Assembly (NCBI GenBank): GCA_016271365.2
Contig: CM028130.1
Coordinates: 468,443,501 to 468,507,500, forward strand
Source of the DNA: Neoceratodus forsteri
Lineage: Eukaryota; Chordata; Ceratodontiformes; Ceratodontidae
DNA: 64,000 nt
Direction of reading: 5' to 3'
In this document: piece by piece, positions 57,700 through 64,000 of the stretch
How positions within the stretch are numbered: position 1 is the stretch's first letter
Layout of the letters: each line of letters starts with the position of its first letter
Notes under the pieces: model-generated
What the model was told of the DNA's origin: nothing
Database searches by the model: none
Seen by the model: only the letters and a program-made list of their open reading frames with translations
Made by a program: the position numbers and the translations under genes

Positions 57700-60069
57700 T
57701 GTTATTCTTTATTTTTTGTTTTTTTTTTCTTTTTTTCCTTTATAGCTCTCTACTGACTGTGGGATAGTGGACAAATTAGGTGTTTGTGAGTCAGAATCTC
57801 CAAGCTTCATTTCTGTATCGCCCCATGGGGTGAATAAAAGCTGCATAGGAATTGCTAGATTGAAAAGAAATGGGGACGAGGAGGAGATTTAGGTTGTAGG
57901 TTCCTAGAGGATCTTCTACAAGGCAATGGTGAGGGGAACAGTAACCACCAAGTCCTTATCAGGAGAACCTGGGTCCACATAGCAAACTGGAGCTAAATCT
58001 AGGGGTTCAGGAGACTGGGTCTTGACTTCCTCTTGAGATTTGGTTTCAGAGGCCTGAGCCTGAATTTTCAAATGGGCAGAAGGAGGAGACCTAGAAGGGA
58101 AGCAGTCTGAAAGGACTCCTTTCCTTCTCTCTGTAGGGGAGGGGCACTGCATCCTGTGCTTGCTGAATCAAAAGATCAGGGCTGATGCAGGTTGCTTTAA
58201 TTTTGCAGCCCAAGGACTTTCACTAAAAACGTGCCATATCCCTCACATAAATCACCTTTAGTGTGATTGGCACATTACATTGTGACATGTCCCATTTCAC
58301 CACAAATGTCACATCGAGGCTGGTCACATACACTTGAAAGGTGAGTCCTTGATCTGCTCTTGTAGCAAGCCCTGGGCTGGCCTCCATAAAAGCAGACCCC
58401 TCTATCCCTACCTAGCAAAAAGAAATTAGGTACTTGTTCAATGCCTGATTCTGATTGTTGTAATTTAACTTTGTATTTCCATACACCTGTCCAAAATTGT
58501 TCTGAATCCAAAATAGGTTCGGGAGCATTCAAAACTTCACATTTCTGTGATAACCAGAATGTGATGTCTTCCACATGGACCCCTTTGTTTCTAAACATTA
58601 TGGTCACAAATTTTATCAGGGGTTTTGTTAGGGGAAGACTAAAAGGGGTCCATATGGGAGAAAAACTTTACTTGCTCGTATCTTTCCCAAGATAGGTCTA
58701 GTGCATAAGGAGTTCTAAAACTAATGTCAAAATTGTCCTCTCCAGATATATTTATAAATGCAAATACATCTTAAGGTGAAAAATGTAGAGTCTTTAAGCA
58801 ATATCTTCTCTACGTAATATCTGTCTGGCCTTTGCTCCAGGCCTCCTTTGTAGCGGATACAGACTGCGTTCCTCCTGGGAGCTACATCACACTTTACTTT
58901 AGTAAATAGCTTGGACATTAAATGCTTCTGTTTTGCTGGGCCAATGTTATCAGAGTCTGATGGATTATCTTGTGGTTTTAAACCAGTTCCAACCTTAGGG
59001 GCAGTATTCAATGGGATCTGTACTTCTGAAGGTAGTGTAGAGGAATAAGGCCTAGAATTCTCTAATTTATTTCCCTTTGGCAAGTCTCCTTTGTTAATAC
59101 TGGAATCAGAACCCAGTTTCCATACAGGAGGATTTTGTGATAAATTAAAGTCTGTGTCCCAATCAGGGTCAGGAGTCCAGATGCCTGAAGGTACGTGCTT
59201 CCATCCTGCACCTACTAGGGCTCTTTTCCTGTGACCAGGGCCCACAAGGCAGATTAGGTGCATTAACTTCGATACTGAATCTTTACAGGAACTGAGACTT
59301 TGTAAGATCCATTATGATCGTATCATGTTGGTTGGACTTTACATTTGGAAAGAAAAATTCAGTGGCACCAATTTGAGATGTAACTTTTGTCTGGTATGCA
59401 ATTGCAGGAGTAAAACCAACTTCATCAACAGCAGTTTATTTGAATACGAAACCGGTCATCTTGCTCAGCGGTACACTTAGTTCCGAGGAAAAATCAGCTG
59501 ATCATGAAGCCGCCTTCTTCTCATGCTGAAAAATAGCACATACAAAACCTGTAGAGACATTACACTTATCCAGTGTGATGTCAGGCTTTAGGCACTTGTT
59601 AGCTGCAGCAAATCTACTGCCAGCCTGTAAAATGACATTTCCTAGTTTGATAGGGGATACAATGATAATGAAGGTTTGAGATGACTCACTGAGCGATGTC
59701 GGCGCCTTTGAAGTAGTTGCATCAGCTGCCACACTGACAGGCTTGTTTGCTCTGATGACAGGGGAGGCCTCCAAGCTCTGCAGTGCTTGCATAGGCTTGG
59801 CTTCTCTCTGTTGTTTTAAAGGTAGATGCACATCCTTTTCTCTAGGTCCTGTAGCAGTGTTATTTCTTTGCAGTTCAATGCTCATCTCAGCAGTATCGCT
59901 AATATTTTTAAATTCCTCTGTAGAGATGGGCGCTTCGTGGAATTCATCCTCTGATTCAACTTCAGAGCTATTAACTAGATTAGCTCTGATTTTGATGCAG
60001 TGGAGATGAAGCCAGTGCTCCTACTTTGCCGACATCTTCACCCTCCAGCATCTCGCTTTGAGTGGCCAT
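57700..60069 (-). pseudogene. E6 ORF1, zinc-knuckle protein (broken)
   Basis: Begins MATQSEMLEGEDVGKVG at 60069, parallel to the E2 start. The open frame 59885-59502 (127 codons) is probably part of the same ORF1 or a small upstream ORF. 59263-58727 carries the family motif (ALVGAGWKHVPSGIWTPDPD), then DVAPRRNAVCIRYKGGL and PDRYYVEKILLKDS. 58607-58275 has TIMFRNKGVHVEDITFWLSQ and RDRGVCFYGGQP. In the knuckles, the first is damaged (ACYKSRSRTHLSSVC) and the second reads CDICGEMGHVTM. The tail is Pro/Ser-rich (58152-57916). Confidence 0.76.
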
Positions 60070-60097
60070 CATGCAGACAGCCTGTACCACTACTGTC

Positions 60098-60107
60098 AGA
60101 GTTGGGG
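60098..60107. repeat. LINE target-site duplication, E6/E7 junction
   Basis: AGAGTTGGGG, one base different from the other sites, lies between the E6 5' end and the E7 3' end (AAGTTTATTGAAC). Confidence 0.85.
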
Positions 60108-60299
60108 AAGTTTATTGAACAAAAAACATAACATCACCATAATCAGGACAGATATCATACAACATAATATTAATAACAGAGATTCTTACATACATAATAA
60201 AAAAACAGAAGCTATCTCATAATTAAATATTTACAAAAAGAAATGATTTCAAAGAGAGCAAAACTTAATGTGTGAAAATCTCTGCCTATCTTTACTTTT

Positions 60300-63200
60300 A
60301 ACATTCAGAAATCCATCTTCTACCTGAGACATTATAGTTGAATGTAATACTAGTTTTTGTAGAAAGATAAACTGACAATGAGCTTGCCATAAATAAAACT
60401 GAAGAAAAGCAAAAAACATTCAAAGTGCTAGATGATAAATACTCCAGGCCCCAGAATAATCCCCTAAAATTAATGCATTATAAGTAATACGTGAGAGTAA
60501 AGGCATATTCCAATGAATGGCAGCCTCATTCCAAAAGCTTTTAATAAAAGAGCAAGTAATAAAAACATATGATAAACTCTCCTCCTCATTAGTACATGAA
60601 AGCCTTGTACAAAATCTATCTGTTAAAGGCTTATATTTAAGGTTTCCTAGAACCCTAACCGGCCCTGAGCTGACATCCACACTATGTCCCACACAAAGGC
60701 AGGAAGTCTAAAATTAGTTAATTTATGGAGAGCAAAGGTCATTTTAGTTGGAACACATTCTGGCAAAAGCAATACAATGCCCTGCACTTTAGAAACTATG
60801 TATGTATAAAAGGACTTTCTAGTGTGCAAAATCAAATTTTGAAATGACAATTTCCATTGATGGCATTTTTTCAGAGCTGAAATCCCATAAACTGGTAAAT
60901 GATCCTGAGATAAAATTTTAGGAGACAAGACTTTCCATTTTGGAAAAAAACGGCCCAAACAAAATGTGACCAAACTTGCCATAATAAAGTAACTGTTCCC
61001 CATAAATAACTAAAGGAATTAAAGAAAAAAAATGGAATGATAGAATACAATCAGATTTATCATAGCTAAGCCACCCAACTTCACAGGCAAATAAGTAATC
61101 TCCCTTCATACTGGATTCAGTCTATTGCCCCATAACATCTGAAAAAAAACGCTATATAACCTAGTTTCTAAATTTACTGGGGGTGGATAAAGATAACTTA
61201 AATACAAAAAAACAGGTAACAGAAACTTTTTAATAATAAAAATATGTTTTCTCTTTCCAAATTTCCATTGCTTCCACATGTTAACTTTACCTTCACCTAT
61301 TTTTAACTGCTGTTCCCAATTAAAACTAGCTAAGTCACCTGGGCCAAACCATACCCCCAACATTTTCTGAGGTGTAGAAACCAGAGGGATACCCATAACA
61401 TCTGAATTAACAACCTGGTCAGGATCTAAGGAGAAAATGAAACTCTTAGCCATATTTATCAGTGCACTAGAATATCGGCCCCATGTGTTAAAACTGTGTA
61501 AAGCATGCTTAAGTGAATTCTCATCTTTCATCAATAAGGTAACATCATCAGCATATGCTGTAATTTTCTCTGATGGTAAAGAAAGATCTGGGGCAAGCCC
61601 TAAAATACAGTGATTCCTATGGATGTATCTAATTACTGGATAAAATATAAGTATAATAAGGACTTAATGGACATCCCTGTCTTACACCTTTAGCACTGAA
61701 TCTCCGACCCCAATAGACCATTCACCATTGGAAGCACTATGGAATCAAAATATAGCATAGCAATCCATTTTACAAATGGACTTGGAATACCATAACGAAG
61801 TAAGAAATCAAACAAATAATGATGTCTAACTCTATCAAAGGCTTTTACTTGATCCAATACAACTACAAAGCCAGAGCCCTGTCCTAAATTACTAATTTCA
61901 AATAATTCCCTTAAAAGATAAAGATTATGTTGAATCTTACGTTTAGGAATTGCACAAGTCTGGGCTGGATGAATAAGAAAATCTGACACCTGTAACAATC
62001 TGTTTGTGATAATTTTAGAAAGAATTTTATAATCACTATTAAGTAGGCTAAAAGGTCTCCAATTTGTCAATAAGGATGGGTCACCTTTTTATGAATGAAT
62101 TTCAATAATGAAGTACTAAAATCTGAAAATCCAAAATCCGACATTAACATAAAGTTAAACACTAGTGGCAAGAAATAACTCATATAGGAAGAAACTTTTA
62201 TAAATCTCATTTGGTATCCCATCTAAACCTGGTGATGTTTTATTATTTAAGGCCTTTATCACTCCTTCCACTTCCTGAGGTGAAATAGGCACCACTAAAA
62301 GTTTTCTAAGGGTGTCATCCACTACAGGAGTAAGGTCAGAATTCAGCTGGCAATGCTTAATAGGCCCTGAATCTTTACTAAAAATATCAGAGACAAAACT
62401 CTGTACCACAGTTAACAGCTCCAAATCAGTGGACACATTTTACCCATGGTGGACAGTAGCCCAGTCATAAGTGTTTTATCCAATCATTGTTTACAAGCTT
62501 TGTAAGGATCAGAAGCAGGCTGGATTGCAATCCATATCAAAACTCCATATTCAAAGATTTTGCTCTGTCATATTGATAAAGGGACATTTGTTTCTTAATT
62601 TCAGAAATTTGTGATTGAAATAGTATTGTATCTCTAGGAGGAAAGGACATTAATTTATACAACTGATTCCGGTATTGTAAGTATTTTAAATACTGAGAAT
62701 TAGCTTTTTGTTTCCCCATTGTGAGCAAAAAAGACCTAATCTCAGTTTTAGTATCCTTCCACCACACATATAAGTTCTCATAGAAACAGATCGTAGAATA
62801 CTGAGCATCAAATATTACTTAAACCTCTACACAATCAAAGGACTCCAAAAGAGACACATTCAGCCTCCATCTTGGACAGGATGAGAATACCTTAGAGGAA
62901 CCCCAGCTAAGCTCAAATGAGAAATTAAAATCTGGTGATCAGAAAATTCTGTTGGTTTTACTGTACCCCAATAAGGCTTCAAATATTTGGAAACAAAATT
63001 AAATCTATAAGAGTAGAAAAATATGTCTATAATAAGTAGCACCCCTTTAGTATGCAAAGCCCTATAAGCATCAGAAAGGCCAGCATCTCTAACAATCTGT
63101 ATTAAAGCCTGTGAATCACAATACATTTTCTTCTGAACTTCTCCTATAAATTTTGAATCAATGTCACAATTAAATTCCCCCCCCCCCTCAAATTATATGC

Positions 63201-63602
63201 CTCTTAGTATAAAGAAAAGATTTAATGTCCTCAAATAACTATTCGAGCAGTTTTGATTTGTGGAGCATAAATGCTAATAATACGAAAGACAAAATCTTGA
63301 CGACAACAATCCCAAAGTAAAGCACGACCAGGACTAATATCTATTAATTTAGATATTCTGAATGAGGTGGATGTAAACAAAATCCCAATCCCATCTGCCA
63401 AGTCAGGGCCAAATGTCTAAAAGGAAGGCCCCCAAATCCATCTTTTTTTTGCCTGATCAATTTCGGCAAGAGAAGACAATCTAGTTTCCTGAAGGAGAAT
63501 AATATCATCCTGCAGAGTGCTAAAAAATGAAAAGAGAGAAAGCCTTTTCCTGAAATTTTTAAGACTACACACGTTGTAGGAAACTATTTTTAAGGTAGCC
63601 AT
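60300..63602 (-). pseudogene. E7 ORF2: endonuclease, reverse transcriptase, zinc C-terminus (broken)
   Basis: It starts MATLKIVSYNVCSLKNF at 63602, then ILLQETRLSSLAEIDQAKKR. The GEFNCDIDSKF motif follows near 63170 (a G-run precedes it) and EFSDHQILI near 62945. The RT entry is KTSPGLDGIPNEIYKSFF (about 62240-62187). WRPFSLLNSDYKILSKIITN, CAIPKRKIQHNLYLLRELFE and VVVLDQVKAFDRVRHHYLFD are at 62070-61690. The catalytic YADD is intact at 61544-61555. The C-terminal FVWDIVWMSAQGRLGF and later NEEESLSYVFITCSF give the zinc-type end. Frame breaks occur at about 62450, 62150, 61690 and 60650. Confidence 0.86.
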
Positions 63603-63639
63603 GATAGGAGAAATTAGTGTCAAGACCCACCCTTTTGGC

Positions 63640-64000
63640 TAAAAATGGCCTTTCTTTTTTTCCCTTTCTCTACTTTTTTCTCTTTGGCTAGTTCAGTAGC
63701 CCTGCTTCCCTCATCCTCCGAGACTAAATCAGAGCGATGTGAGGTATCAGACTCCAAATCTGAGTCTCTCCCTTCACTCTGTAAGGGAGAAAAAAAAATT
63801 TTCTACTGGAATAGGGCTAACTACTGTTTGTTTAAGTGAGGCCCTGGTAAACCGTCTATTTTTAACAGTTTCAAAAGGAGGAGGCATGAAAGAGATGGCA
63901 GGTCTCGGAGCCAGAGTTGTATCCTTCATAACAGGGGAATCAGAAGCCTGTTGAACAGGAGGCACAGAGTCAGTAACTAAAGAAGACGCATCTCCTACAA
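63640..64000 (-). pseudogene. E7 ORF1, C-terminal part (partial)
   Basis: The frame 63965-63774 reads SFMPPPFETVKNRRFTRASL, nearly identical to E4 ORF1 (MPPPFEIVKPRRFTRASLK at about 28390-28330). This supports the E4/E7 subfamily. The rest of ORF1 lies beyond the window. Confidence 0.7.

Larger units (their letters stand above)
54145..60097 (-). mobile_element. E6: full-length-size Tx1-like LINE (~5.95 kb)
   Basis: Bounded by AGAGTAGGGG (54135-54144) and AGAGTTGGGG (60098-60107). The minus-strand order is a 28-bp 5' UTR, ORF1 (ATG at 60069), ORF2 (about 57690-54613) and a long AT-rich 3' UTR ending TATTTCAATAAAAACT. It is the closest relative of E2 by endonuclease, RT and zinc-knuckle text. 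The RT YADD is intact, but frames are broken in both ORFs. Confidence 0.85.
60108..64000 (-). mobile_element. E7: Tx1-like LINE, 3' part (runs off the window)
   Basis: This is the third LINE of cluster 3. Its 3' end GTTCAATAAACTT abuts the junction at 60098-60107. It covers the whole ORF2 (63602 down to about 60300) and the last part of ORF1 (63640 to beyond 64000). The protein text is very close to E4. Its 5' end and the next junction are outside the window. Confidence 0.84.

Noticed and set aside
59502..59885. Independent host gene of 127 codons
   Set aside because: It lies inside LINE E6 between the LINE 5' end and the recognised ORF1 domains, on the LINE sense strand. It is best read as ORF1 N-terminal sequence or a small LINE frame.

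Overview
This window looks like transposon-dense vertebrate nuclear DNA. I found no convincing host protein-coding gene, rRNA, functional tRNA or CRISPR array. The mix suggests a large, repeat-rich genome: CR1 elements with a TTCTATGT octamer tail, an L2-like LINE with a TGAAA-type tail, several full-length Tx1/L1-type LINEs, a tRNA-derived SINE and small terminal-inverted-repeat (TIR) elements. An amphibian or another early-branching vertebrate would fit. The species cannot be settled from sequence alone.

Main system: seven Tx1-like two-ORF LINEs (called E1-E7 here), all on the minus strand, occur in three clusters. ORF1 encodes a nucleic-acid-binding protein with CCHC zinc knuckles. ORF2 encodes an APE-type endonuclease (EN), a reverse transcriptase (RT) and a C-terminal zinc-binding region. 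Every visible outer end lies at the same 10-bp site, AGAGTAGGGG, inside one SINE family. Left SINE halves end there (19098, 44211), right SINE halves start there (8435, 30144), and LINE-LINE junctions carry the same site (2582, 24656, 54135, 60098). The elements therefore appear to be site-specific for the SINE and to re-insert at the duplicated site, building head-to-tail arrays. Cluster 1 is E1-E2-SINE tail (1-8621). Cluster 2 is SINE head-E3-E4-SINE tail (18847-30336). Cluster 3 is SINE head-E5-E6-E7 (43961-64000, running off the window). An uninterrupted inverted SINE at 11656-12083 shows the empty site. The elements fall into at least three or four diverged subfamilies that share the target.

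Plus-strand background: one L2-like LINE can be followed in colinear pieces from about 14.22 to 37.79 kb. It is interrupted by a 5'-truncated CR1 (14478-16023), by a TIR element that hosts cluster 2 (16346-30537), by a 143-bp hairpin plus a nearly full-length CR1 (30943-35666), and by a short antisense CR1 end (about 36966-37140). Another CR1 (39099-42556) is split by a 1.8-kb insertion made largely of 295-bp tandem repeats. This gives a readable insertion order: L2, then TIR element, then SINE, then LINE, then LINE.

The remaining stretches (8.6-11.6, 12.1-14.2, 16.4-18.8, 37.8-39.1, 42.6-44.0 and 45.7-49.0 kb) hold minisatellite-like, microsatellite and undetermined repetitive DNA. All element ORFs carry stops or frameshifts, so no copy here looks autonomous.
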